Below, piece after piece: positions 23,439-35,050 of a stretch of 64,000 nt of DNA; positions within the stretch are counted from its first letter, which is position 1; each line of letters starts with the position of its first letter. Under the pieces are notes generated by a model. It ran no database searches. It saw only the letters and a program-made list of their open reading frames with translations, and was not told the DNA's origin. Location of the stretch: positions 5,136,751 through 5,200,750 of the forward strand of contig JAQFVV010012477.1 of the NCBI GenBank assembly GCA_028023455.1, in the 5' to 3' direction. The position numbers were made by a program, and so were the translations under genes. This DNA comes from Epiperipatus broadwayi (taxonomy: Eukaryota; Onychophora; Udeonychophora; Euonychophora; Peripatidae).

Positions 23439-25453
23439 ATCTTTTTGTCCATTTGTGCAATTATCAAAAATTATTAATCAAACTAATGGCACACATTATT
23501 ACATAATTAATTATATATAAAAATTCTTAAATAAATATTTTGCACAGAATAAAATTAGTTAAATTATAGTATAATGTTATTAAAGAAAATATATATAATT
23601 ATGTGTGTTTTTTTCCTGTCTTTCCCATATATATATGCAAAATGATAAAAAATCAATTAAAAATAGGAATGATTTAACTGATTACTGCAGAAGTAGATAT
23701 CTTGAGATTCTCATATTGCTACAAAGATAAGCATAAATTTGGACTATAATTTTTATTTTATTAAATTTATTATAGAGATTGCATTTTTATTTAGATAGTC
23801 CACATTATTGCCATCATTAATATACATTTGTAAAAAAGTATTATGGTTCTAATTCTGTAAAAAGAAATAGAAAATAGAAAGCTCCAAAAAAAAAAAAAAA
23901 GAATAATATTTTGTGGTAATTATACAAACCAATCCCGAATCTCAAATATCATACATATCATATGCTAGCCTTTTGTGTTTACCTTTTAACCTTTTTTGTA
24001 GCAAACTTTATTTTTTGAAATACAATACTTCACAAGTAATATAAATTAAGTTCTATCAACAACCAGCTATTTATATACAATGCCACATCTCTTAATGATT
24101 GAGTCAAAAGCATCAATTTAAATCAATAAAAGTATATTAATATCACATATTTTTTAAGATTTGCCTTGAAATGGATGACTTAATATAATATTGTAATATA
24201 TTTTTGTTATAAATATAAATTGTACTTGCAATAATTGTCACAACAGTTTTTCTTATACTCTTTTATTTCATAACTTGAAATATAAATGTATACAAAAACT
24301 GAAATAACCCAACTTTATGTATCCATATATTTCTAAACTATCCAAAAAATTTTAAGCTAACAAATCACCATATAATTTGAAATTTCCTCAGAGAGTGCAC
24401 CATACATTATTCCCAGTAAACATTTTGCTGATTTTGTCAAATTTAGGTAAAACTAGCTTAGTTCAGAATCTACAAGTTTATTTTGTTTTTAAAATTATAA
24501 AACGAAACAGCTTTTACTTCATCAAGTTAGACTTTTTTTAAATTGACAAATGTCAACAGAGTAAATAGACAATTACATATACTTATTTAAAATCTTGTGA
24601 TTTTATTTAAAAGATTATCAAAACATTTCATTATTCTAAATATGTTCAAAATATCATCATTATTATGTAAAAATGTCATTCCCTGATTTAATAAAATAAT
24701 GATATTTTTCAGGTCCACATTACTCTCAATCTATTAGAAAATGTATAACTGATTATGATTAACAAAGATATATATTTCCTTTTATAATTTTAATTCATTA
24801 CTCATTTTCTTTATTACCTAATTATTATCTTTCTATTATCTTTACATTTCTATATTGTTTATGAAGATCCAAATTTATTACTTACCCAAGCAGAGAAAGC
24901 CACATTATCATTTAATTAAGCAATTACTATTATATCAGCTGTCAAAATCTGAATATTTTGATAACGATTGTGACAATGATTTTCATATTCACAATATGAT
25001 AATTAGTTTACCTCTGTCATATGTCCATCTTAAAATGGGACTTATCATCTTAATGTTTAAGTGCTATTGAAACTGAAATGCAAATAGCAATTTCTTTTAA
25101 TGAAGAAATATCATTTTTTCTACCGATATACTCATAGTTCGATTTATTTTTAATCTCATTTCATTTTTGTATTGAAGTGTATTAATCTATAATCTAATCA
25201 ACAATCTTCAATTTTAAATATTGCTATAATATTGATTTTTCTATTTTAATTACCTTATAATACGTATTCTATCAGGTGTGACATTTTTTTATAGTGAAAT
25301 TTGTATTTCAGCAACTACTTATAATAGTTAAATTTATATGTTACCATTAAATTAGATCCCCAACTGCTTTTTACTCATGAGCAACCTCTTTCAAAAATAT
25401 AAAAAAAACATAAATTTGACCCCGGATATTGTTTGAATCAATCAATTTCTTTA
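23439..25453. other. A+T-rich DNA, nothing recognised
   Basis: No feature supported. Confidence 0.5.
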
Positions 25454-25461
25454 TATAATCT

Positions 25462-26224
25462 CAGAGGCAGAATTAAGTGGTAAGTGGACTAAGGGGCTGC
25501 ATAGGGCCTCAGAATACTAAGGGGCACCAAAATCTTAAAATGTCTTTTCATTAGAATTTGAGGAAAATTGTTTTTTGTATGCAATCAAACCCCCCTCTAT
25601 AACACGGTATTATTTAAGCTTTTGAAGAGAATTTATTTGAGTTTTGGCAGGATTGTAATTAATATAGCATAAATAAGGACCAAATTAATTTTTTTTTTTT
25701 TAATTACACAAAAAATTTGACCTGATTGGAGACAGGTAAAAATGAATTTTCTTTGTTAACATCTTAACACCAAAGAAATGTCTTGCACATTTATCAATGT
25801 TGAAATATTATTAATTTTTTTTTAACAATTCCCTTATCTAATGTGTCAGGAGTTTTCTGTTTTAAAGCATGCAAAAAATTATTTAAGGAATACTATGGTA
25901 GAAGAAAGATTAAATAATGTGGCCATTCTGTATATAGAGCAGGACATTTTAAGCTGAATTGACATTGCAAAAATGATTGACAAATATGAAAAAAATAAAG
26001 CAAGACAGAAATTCATGTAAAAATGATTTTAATACATTCATTTAATGTGTTATGGTATGAAATTTTTGATTACTTTTTTTTTGTTACTAACTTAATGAGA
26101 GTTTTCTTGAAATTTTTTTTTTCTAACTTGAGTTTGAGGTCTTGAAATTTTTTTTTTCTAACTTGAGTTTGAGGTCCCAAAATTTTTACTGCTTAGGGCC
26201 CCAACTTGACTTGATCAGCCTCTG
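25462..26224 (+). mobile_element. hAT-superfamily element, internally deleted
   Basis: The ends are inverted: CAGAGGCAGA at 25462 and GATCAGCCTCTG ending at 26224 (its complement begins CAGAGGCTGATC). Flanking 8-mers tataatct (25454-25461) and tgtaatct (26225-26232) fit the 8-bp target duplication of hAT elements with one mismatch. About 760 bp remain, including a transposase C-terminal remnant. A precise 35-bp two-copy tandem repeat lies at 26106-26175 inside the right end. Confidence 0.75.
25835..26020 (+). pseudogene. hAT transposase C-terminal remnant
   Basis: It reads TIPLSNVS, then after a frame change HAKNYLRNTMVEERLNNVA, AILYIEQDIL, a stop, and IDIAKMIDKYEKNKARQKF. This matches the C-terminal dimerisation region of hAT transposases, where a block like RLN..ALL.IE.DI..KIDF..ID.FA..KARK is usual. 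The catalytic domain is absent, and at least one stop and one frameshift are present, so it is dead. Confidence 0.75.
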
Positions 26225-26232
26225 TGTAATCT

Positions 26233-27884
26233 AGAAATATTACATCCCAATATCTATTGTATTTGCTCCATACATCTAAATAAATTTATAACTATTCAAT
26301 TACAAACACATTTTTATCAAATGAACAAATATTACATAATAAAAAATATATAAAGAATGACACTTGTAATTTAATATATGCCTTTCTAGATGATGTCCAA
26401 AAATTGAGTAATAGAATATTTAAAAGTACAAAACTAACATCATTATTTTCAATAATTTAGTAAATAAAGTTTCAAAGAAGAAAAAGTCCATTTTTTATTG
26501 ATAAGAATGTAAGGAAACTAACTATCCAATAAAAATTATCTGAACTTTATGAATGTAATAATGAAGCATAAAAAAACACAACATTTAATAACTAGAAATT
26601 GCAAGAATAAAAACTAGTTACCCTTCAAAGCAATTCAACACTATAATAGTATTTCATAATTAGTGAACTATTACCTCATACTAAAAAATATTCATGTATT
26701 TATTAAATTAAATTTCCTCTGCAAGGGATATGACATAAAGCACAGCTCTGTCTCAACTCTGTCAAATCTTCAGCTGCAAGTAATGTCCTTCACTCAAGTC
26801 TGAAGAGTCAACATTAGGCAAAGTTTTCAAACCTATATTTTTTTTTACTTAGAAAAAATTAAATACCTATATTTTTTAAGATTGGTATCTAATACTACAC
26901 CATGATGACTGTCTGTGATTTATATTACATTTATTATACATATAATCCATACTATGATTGGCGACATAGCTAGAGTTTATGAGACAGACCATATTGAAGA
27001 GTAAAAGAATTATTAAATAAGATTATACAAGCAAGCAATCATTTATTGAATAAACTTCTTGTCTCAAAACTACTCACTATTAGGTGTACTAACTCATGCA
27101 ATCAATATTAATTATTGATTACATAATTCAGGATATCAAAAAATATGATTCCACAAAAAAATAAGATATTTATTCTGCTGTAATTTTACTTTGTAGAGCT
27201 TACACATGGTATGATTATGTTAAAATAAACATACCACTGACAAAAATATCCTAGAAATAATAAAGTGCAGCTTATTTATAATATATTGTAAACGCTAAAT
27301 GGAGTAATAAATTTTAAGTGATGATAGCAAATCCAAGTAATTTCTCCAACTGATGATGAATAAAACTTGTTGAAGCACTTTTTTGGACTTAATTGTAGTA
27401 TCCAGTGCTAAATTACTAATTAAAATTTATCATTCCGGTTTCCAAAAAAAATGTTTTTATACGTGAGGATGTGAAATGTGAGCTCTCGAGTGATTTATCA
27501 ATTTAGAAATTAATTTTTTTATAATAAAAACAAATTAGTAAAATCTTAAATAGAGGGAAAAAAATTTCTGCAGTTAACCTTGAAGTCTAACAAAGATAAT
27601 AAAAGGTATTTAAAAAAAGAATTAGATAAATAGCAAAGATTAGTTGAGACCAAGTACTTAGAATTGAAATGTTAGGTTTTTTAAATGTTTCTCCATAGTT
27701 ATGTTTTCCGGCTTTTGTAAAATCATCTGTTCTCAGAAGATTAAAAAAAAAATAAATTCAAAAATAATTAACTATGTATGTCTGTTTTTATTATATCTCA
27801 AATATAAATGTACAGAATAGGCTTTATAAAAAAATGTATTTATATATATATTACATGTATATAATATTTATAAAAAAAAAAAAT
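26233..27884. other. A+T-rich DNA, nothing recognised
   Basis: No feature supported. Confidence 0.5.
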
Positions 27885-27995
27885 CGAATAGTTAGTGCTC
27901 GGGAGTTCATAAGATGTTCAAGCACCGTGGTAAAGCTGGAGCCACAATTTAGAGTTCTTGAGCCATAAGTCCGATTCTTAACCACTGTATTAAAC
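27885..27995 (-). repeat. SINE-C copy 4
   Basis: Minus strand: TACAGTGGTTAAGAATCGGA (tRNA-like head), CAAGAACTCTAAATTGTGGC, GTGCTTGAACATCTTATGAA and CTCCCGAGCACTAACTATTC, followed by an A+T-rich tail. This copy has the clearest head. Confidence 0.65.
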
Positions 27996-28760
27996 CATTC
28001 AAAGCAGGTAATAGATCAAATATTTGTTTAACTAGTCCAATGCAGGAAAAAGCCTTTTCAGAAATTCTTTATAGAGAAATTCTTTACACATGAGGTTAAT
28101 GAATACAGGCATTTAAAATTTTCGTTTCTTGTTTTACCCATTATCTAATAATACGTGGATATTCATTTTCCAACCAATTAATTAATGATAAGGTAGATTG
28201 ATTATGAATCAAATACTTTGAAAAAATAATGCATCTTCATAAATAGCGGAGAGAGGGTCTGTTTCTTCCATCTTGATTCGAATCTCAGGCAATATATTTT
28301 TTATGACTAGCCAAAGCACTGACTGTACACATGAATATAGATAGTTTTTATGAATCAAATTAACTATATTATTGGTATAAAAAATGAAAGACATCAATTT
28401 TAGAGCTAAAAATTGAACCAAAAACAGACTGAAAACATACCACAAATTATTCATGCATAAACGTTTGAATAAAGCTGAAAAAATCGTAGCTTATTTAATA
28501 TTCTCTGCGTAACTTAGATAACATAGTTATTGATTTTAGTAATGATTTCAGAAACTCATTTATGATTTTGAATGCATCTGATAGTGAATTAAATAAATTG
28601 TGATTAAAAGTAAAAGAAATGATTAAAGAAGAATCAGAAAAAAAAGTTAGCAAAATACAAATCCAGAAATATCAAAATAAATGTCAGATGACAATAACGG
28701 CAACAACAATAATAATAAAAAGAAGAAAGAATAATAAGAATAGTAATAATATTAGAAGGA

Positions 28761-29056
28761 ATTTGAACTCAGACTTTCAAGCTCTGAGGGTGAAGAAGGT
28801 TGAAGCCTGGCTATTAAAAGTTTGAAGATGAGCACTGATTATATATATGTGTGTGTGATGATAATCGAGATCAAAAGATGAGTGCTGGTTCAGCATGAAA
28901 TATGGATATTAGAGATCATTTATCTATTTCTCATGTATTTGGCCATGTGTATCAGTTGATAAGATGGAGTGGATAGCTATAGGGAGCTTGAAAGTCTGAG
29001 TTCAAAGCCCTTTTAATTACATTACGTTTAATGTAGACAATATAGTTATATTTAAA
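28761..29056 (+). repeat. HR-A repeat, with inverted end
   Basis: The right part is a plus-strand HR-A unit: core (28857-28921), CATGTATTTGGCCATGTGTA, GATGGAGTGGATAGCTATAG and GAGTTCAAAGCCC (B-box-like). The left edge, GAATTTGAACTCAGACTTTC at 28760, is the reverse complement of the right-end block GAAAGTCTGAGTTCAAA. The copy is therefore bounded by inverted pieces of the same unit, like the head-to-head array at 57.9 kb. A trinucleotide AAT/TAG run follows. Confidence 0.6.
28857..28921 (+). ncRNA. HR-A hammerhead-like core
   Basis: GATGAG, stem II TGCTG-GTT-CAGCA (perfect 5 bp plus a closing G-U), then TGAAATATGGATATTAGAGATCATT. The first two core bases are mutated (AAGATGAG in place of CTGATGAG), so this copy is dead. 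It shows the intact stem II of the family. Confidence 0.55.
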
Positions 29057-29102
29057 TAATAATAATAATAATATTATTAATAATAATAGTAGTAGTAGTA
29101 AT
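29056..29102. repeat. AAT/AGT trinucleotide repeat
   Basis: An imperfect (AAT)n run passes into (AGT)n. Confidence 0.85.
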
Positions 29103-29459
29103 GACATTTTTAATTAACATCCAAAAAGTTTATGAAATAGTTTCAAATAACAACTTTATTCACACCTTAAGAAGATACATATGGATATCATTTAACATCT
29201 TTCTTATTATAGTTACATGCTTACAATGTGCAGTGGCTCTACAATGAAAACAATAAATAAGAAAACTAATGGTAAAAAAAAATTACATAAAAATAAGCTA
29301 CTTAGGAATTATTTGGGTCAATTAGTTGACCACCAAATTCAGAGTTTTAACAATAAAAAACAATTAAATGGAAAGGACTGGATTATATTAATGTGACAAC
29401 TTTTAGACTCTGCATAGGAGTCATTATGTCCAGTTATTTAATTTTGCCATGACAGTACG

Positions 29460-31205
29460 ATAAGTACCTAAGTGTTTTGATCTTCAGATCTCCAGTTGGT
29501 CTCATGTCTGACTGGCTAACCAGTGCTGGCATACTTTCCAATCGTATTCTTTGGCCTCACCAAATAACTTGAGAAAAAGCTCTTGTCAAAAACTCTTTTA
29601 TTTCACACTATCCATATAGCAAAATTTATAAAGGTGGCTAGTCTAATTTTACCATAAAGCCACCTTTTACTGCCTTTGTGATATTTGTACCTGTAATATC
29701 TGCTTCCCTGAATCTTTTAAGGGCACAATAATGTAGATTATTCCATATTTCACATTGATTTAGAATATGGCTCATTGTCTCTTCATTTTTATTACACATC
29801 AGGCAAATTGGATCTATTCTATATCCCTGCCTGTAACACAGAAAAGTGCATGTTGGGAGGGATCTGAGGTTGACTTTTATCAGGAAATCAACCAGCTTAG
29901 ATTCAAGTCTTATCTTTTTTGCCAACCTAGCAAACCTGGGAATGCTGATTGAGAGAAGACTCTCCACTGTTGATTCATTGTTTTGTGTCATATTAAATGC
30001 TTCCCAATAGTTAAGCTTGAAGCCAAACATAGTCACTGATGTCTTAGCTTTCCCTAAAATCATTGACACTTGTTGTTGCAACCAAATGCTTGTTTGTTTG
30101 GGTTGAGGGTGATCCATTGGTTCTACTTTCACCAATGGCAAGAGGCTTTCCATACACAGGTTTTGGCTAAATAATTTTACTAGTATATTATATGTCCTTT
30201 GAAATAGGAATGTGGAGATTGAATGTAGTCCAAGTCCATTATGAGCCTTTTATTTTTGGAGAAGGCTGAGACTTATGACTGGAACTTTTCCACCCCAACA
30301 CAGTCTTCTGCATTGAGTTTCCACCTTGCAAATGAATGCCTTTGTAGGGGAAAACCCAGTCAGGAAATATGTTATTTTTGGCATTACTATGGCATTGAGA
30401 AGGGTGACCTTTCCCAACAATGACAACTGGACCTTTGATAGCAAGGTAACTGAGTTTACAACTTTCTTTAACAGGGACTCTTCAAGATCCTTCCTCGGGG
30501 GGAGGCCAACATGAATCCTAGAAACTTTTATGGAGTTGCTCTGAATCTCCCCAGGATTTGCTTTCCTGATTTGATTGACCACATAGCCAACTTGGCCTCA
30601 TTGACTCTTAGACCGAATTCACTAGCAAAGTGATCCAAGATAGCCTCTAGCCTAGCAAACTTATCCTGAGATGAGAGAAAACACCACCACATCATCCATG
30701 TAGGAAACGTGATGAATGCTCTCTCTCAGCAAAGGTATGGCAACACCCAAGAGTGTTGCCTCGATGTGCAACAGCAATGGGTTTATATAGGCTGCAAAGA
30801 GGAGTGCACTTAGTGGTAAGACCTGCAGGATGGAAATGCTTGGCTGAAATCCTGGAGCAAATCAACCATCCAATGAGAGAAACACTTCTCTATTTTGTAG
30901 AAAGTTCTCAATCATTTTGAGATATGCCTTGGGCACTTGAAGCTCTTCCAGTACACTAAGGAGCACAGATCCTGATGCAGTCAAAGGCACCGACAAAGTC
31001 TAATTGGACTGCAACTGGCCGGGACATTTTTTCCCTGCGAGCATGATCGACAATAAGGCAAAATCAGCTGATGGCTTCTGCTGTAGAGCTACCCTTTTTT
31101 GCAAACTGGCAGGCAGACAGTTGACTGATAATATTCTCCTGGATGTCATTTTTTATCAGACCCTCAATGGTCTTTATGAGAAGAGGGCTCAAATAATATA
31201 ACAAT
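29460..31205 (-). mobile_element. Dead non-LTR retrotransposon, RT and CCHC-type C-terminus
   Basis: The minus strand carries a reverse-transcriptase remnant in several frames. CQFAKKGSSTAEAI near 31070-31130 corresponds to the GF/STxDAI motif. LDFVGAFDCI near 30970-31010 is motif A, SYMDDVVVF at 30682-30707 is the catalytic box, and LSLLGKVTLLNAIVMPKITY near 30370-30430 is in the thumb. The C-terminal part (29638-30153) is one open frame with CLMCNKNEETMSHILNQC, a CCHC zinc-binding motif typical downstream of the RT in several LINE clades. The 5' end is truncated at about 31205 and an untranslated 3' part runs to about 29460. Stops and frameshifts break the RT. The clade is uncertain. Confidence 0.75.
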
Positions 31206-32695
31206 ATTTGCAAATATTGAAAGTAAAAACAAGAACTATTTATGAGACTTAAGAAAGTTTGCAATAATTTGTCTGAAATACCAATTGGAAAAATTTGCAC
31301 CAAAAACAACAAAGATAAAGTGAAAATGAAAAAAAATAAATGAAAAAAGATATATCATAAAAATATCCCTAAGTTATTTTTGATAAAATACTTTGTGCTG
31401 AAGAATTGTCAGCAATGAAAGATAAGACCAAACTGGATTTGAGATCATTGCCACAAAATAAAGCTATAGAGATTGATGATGTTGCATCAAAAGTTATGAA
31501 GAAAACAGGAATTAAATCAATAAAAATACTGCTTAAAGTATATCAATAAATCTGAAAAACTGCTTAATGATATGTAAATTGAAAAAGAAAATCAATTTTT
31601 ATTTCTATATAAAAAATAAAATTTCAATAAATCTGAAAATTGTTCTACATCTTTCTTCAAAAATATAAAAGTGAGACAATTCTGGAAGTCATATAGTAAT
31701 GACTAAAAAAAAAATCAATAAGTAGATAAAGTATGCTCATAATATTTTGTGTAAACTGAAAGTCATGTGATATACAATTTTATTTGTTTTATATTAAACC
31801 AAGCCTAAAGAATAAATGTGCATATCAATATAATAACTGAGAATATCAAAATATATAGCTACTGGACTGCTGCTGTCAGAACTATATAAATATACAAGCA
31901 AGTTGGCTTAGATTTCAAACATTAGATTCTTTTTGAATATCAGGCTAAGAGCTTGATAGTAAATGAGAATAAAAGTTGGCTGCTAAATGAAAGATTCATT
32001 AGATCCAAAAGACCAAACCATTTACAGAATGTGATATGGTAATACCAAATATAAATTTAATAAGAATTACCATCTAATATATATTTGGATTATGCAAGTT
32101 TACAATAGATGGCAGCAGCATAGTGTACAAAAATATTTTTTAGGTTTTGTGAGAATTCAGTATATGAAACTAGAAGCTATTGTTAAAATAGAATATGGTA
32201 AATCAGGTTAATATTATATTTGCAACAGGTTAGACAGAACTACATTGTATTATCTTAAATCCATGAGTAACACCTACCTGTTCTGCTAATTTGCATGACT
32301 TATTTACTTCAGAAATAATGTGGTAGTTCACTCTTATGATCACTCTTCTACCATTTTTTAAACTGGTAGTAATGTAGTTTTTTTATAATATTAAAACTAC
32401 AGTTCTGATTTAAATTATTTTATTAATTTCAAAAAAGTCTCAAGAGGTCAATGTTTTATAGACAGTTGGAAATGTTCAAAGACCAATACTTTATTCTTTA
32501 CAAAAGAAAGGATTGCCTCCAAGCATTGACGATTTTGGTTTTTGGTAATCTGGTTTTTTTTTTAATTTTTCTAATAAAAAAATTATGATTTTTTTTTTTT
32601 CTAGTTTACCCAATAATTGTTTAATAATTATTTTAAACAAAAAATACATCAATGCACTTTGATTTTATTCACATATATTTTATTTAAAAAAAAAT

Positions 32696-32773
32696 ATGTT
32701 AATAAATTTGACTGTAATGTTAACAAATAAAATTATGTTAATAAATTTGACTGTAATGTTAACAAATAAAATT
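32696..32773. repeat. 39-bp tandem duplication, two copies
   Basis: The unit beginning ATGTTAATAAATTTGACTG is repeated immediately and identically. Confidence 0.9.
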
Positions 32774-33765
32774 ATGATGTTAATCCCTATCAAATTGATC
32801 ATTTGGTAAAAATTGACATGGTGTTAAAATCTTTTGAGATATTCTAAATATTATAAAGTGAATTTAAGATTTTGAAATATAATTTGATGAATTTACAAAT
32901 CCACATTTATTTATTTGCATTCAAATAAAAATAAATGAAAATGATTTTATTGTGTTTCTCAAGCCTTGTTTTCCTTTACATCATTGAATGACATTTTATG
33001 TTTATATTAAAAATCATTTTTTCTATTATTTGCAAAGTTCAAATATAATATTTTAGAATATTTTTTGTTTGTAAAATTTAATTAAAAATAATTAAGTCTA
33101 ATTTATTGAGTTTTATTTTATACAACAATAAAAGATTGGACATTGACAAAAACTATAATGAGATGTAACAATTGAAAATAGCAGCACTTGAAAGGATTAC
33201 CTATTCAATTTATGTATTAAACATATATTGAGGAAATTCAATGCTGGGATGAGAATTGGTGGAAATAATTTCAATAATCTGGAAATATTTTGATGTTAGC
33301 AATATTATAGCAAAAAAGTACAAAAAAAACTGAAGTAATATTAAAAAAGTTAAAACAGAAGGAAAAGGGACATTTCTTATAATTTAGTAGTTACAACAAC
33401 ATGATAAATAGCTTATTGTAAAAACAATATTGATGACATAGATAAATTCATTTTTGACTTTTTGACTCACTTAACAATGTAATATGATCTCATTATCACA
33501 TGATCCATCATATATTATCATGAAGCAGAGTTGTACACAAAAACCTGAATGCATTTTTAGATATAAGAACATATCTTTAAAAATGAATATCAGAATAAGA
33601 TATATAAGCTTCACTGTCACAATAGTGAGCAGCCTAAAATAACAAACAGATAATAGATCATTCTAGATAAATGCTATCTCTAAAATTGCCATGGTTAATG
33701 TTGATATCTACAATATTATTATCAACTGCATTAATTTATTTATTGTTTAATATTAATACTTAAAT

Positions 33766-33855
33766 TTAATTTTATATATATATATATATATATCCATGTA
33801 ATTAATGTAGTTAATTTTATATATATATATATATATATCCATGTAATTAATGTAG
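33766..33855. repeat. 45-bp tandem duplication, two copies, with AT run
   Basis: The unit TTAATTTTATA...CCATGTAATTAATGTAG is repeated once, identically including the length of the AT run. Confidence 0.9.
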
Positions 33856-34904
33856 TAATGATCTACATGTGGAAATCATGAGAGAGAAAGTCAATTGTTC
33901 AGACATCTGATATTGATCAATTAATATTAATCTGCTTGTCCCCACCATCAATAATACCGTAGCACATGTTGGAATAATTGGTTTTCTCTCACATGATGTA
34001 CATATATAGATCAGTGATACATTAACTGCAGATAGTATTTAAAAAAATATGTTGTCTCTTTTCTATGATATATAGAATTACATTTATACAAATAATTTCT
34101 CATTTGAAATATCAGGTTTATAACAGAATCAAGTCCTGAATTAGATATAGTTACCAATAATGCATGTCTGAAAGATTGGTTTTCTCTCACATGATTTTTA
34201 TATATGTGCGTGTTACATTTTGATTACTCACATATTTTATAAAGTTTTTTTTCTTTTATCACATGTTACACTTATATTTATAAGTATCAAACTTTATGCA
34301 CTCACAACATTGATACCAGTGACTTCAAATGAATACATTAATGATTATTACTAATCATTTATTAAACTAAAAATGACCTCTGATTCAAATGTTAACCATA
34401 AACCTTAATTAAAGATTAATCTAATCTTTTTAAGTTATACATAAATACAATGAATAATTGAATAGTATTTTCCATGTGTAATATATTTTTTAAATATATT
34501 TAAAACTTTCACACCCAAAAACACATTATTGAAATATATTAATAAAAGTACCTGAAATAACAAAAAACCTCCAAAATGAGTTTGATGCTCAACCTGCACT
34601 TTTGATACTGTTCCACTGAGCTCAAAATGTTTAACATTTTAAAATCAAAATATAATTGAATGATATTGAAAATAAAAAAAAATGATGAAGTCATGTATAA
34701 GAAATTGCATCTTAGGAGTCATTTTTGGCTGTGTTCAGACATATGTGTTGAATAGAAGTTTTAAGTATATCTAAAATTTACACATGTGTTATAATAGAAT
34801 GCATAACTAGTATTACCCATATAATAAAAATTGCATAACACATTGTCTAGAATACATGTATAATATAAAAATTAAATTTAGATTAATAGGCAACTACAAG
34901 TCAG

Positions 34905-35050
34905 TAACTTCACATGATCACCATTTTCTATGCTTACACAAGTGGTAATATAGTAGTAGCAAATCTTCCATATATGTTCCACCTAATGCAAGCCTTAGTA
35001 ATCAATAAATGCAAGAAGATTTGTACATAAAAACCCTATCTAGTACATAC
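34905..35050 (-). repeat. HR-B half-copy without ribozyme core
   Basis: It shares the outer half of an HR-B arm (AATCAATAAATGCAAGAAG, GTACATAAAAACCCTATCTAG, CTTATCC). It stops where the hammerhead-like core should begin. Confidence 0.5.

Larger units (their letters stand above)
31206..34904. other. A+T-rich stretch; two precise tandem duplications and a small foldback, no gene
   Basis: It contains a 39-bp unit present exactly twice (32696-32773) and a 45-bp unit present exactly twice (33766-33855). A small foldback lies at 33866-34000, where CATGAGAGAGAAA mirrors TTTTCTCTCACATG, with a further direct copy of GGTTTTCTCTCACATGAT near 34180. No coding frame is supported. Confidence 0.55.

Noticed and set aside
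28209-28454. Minus-strand open frame with an acidic C-terminal stretch (EIRIKMEETDPLSAIYEDA)
   Set aside because: Half of it is hydrophobic A+T-rich chance translation, no splice sites fit, and no family is recognised.
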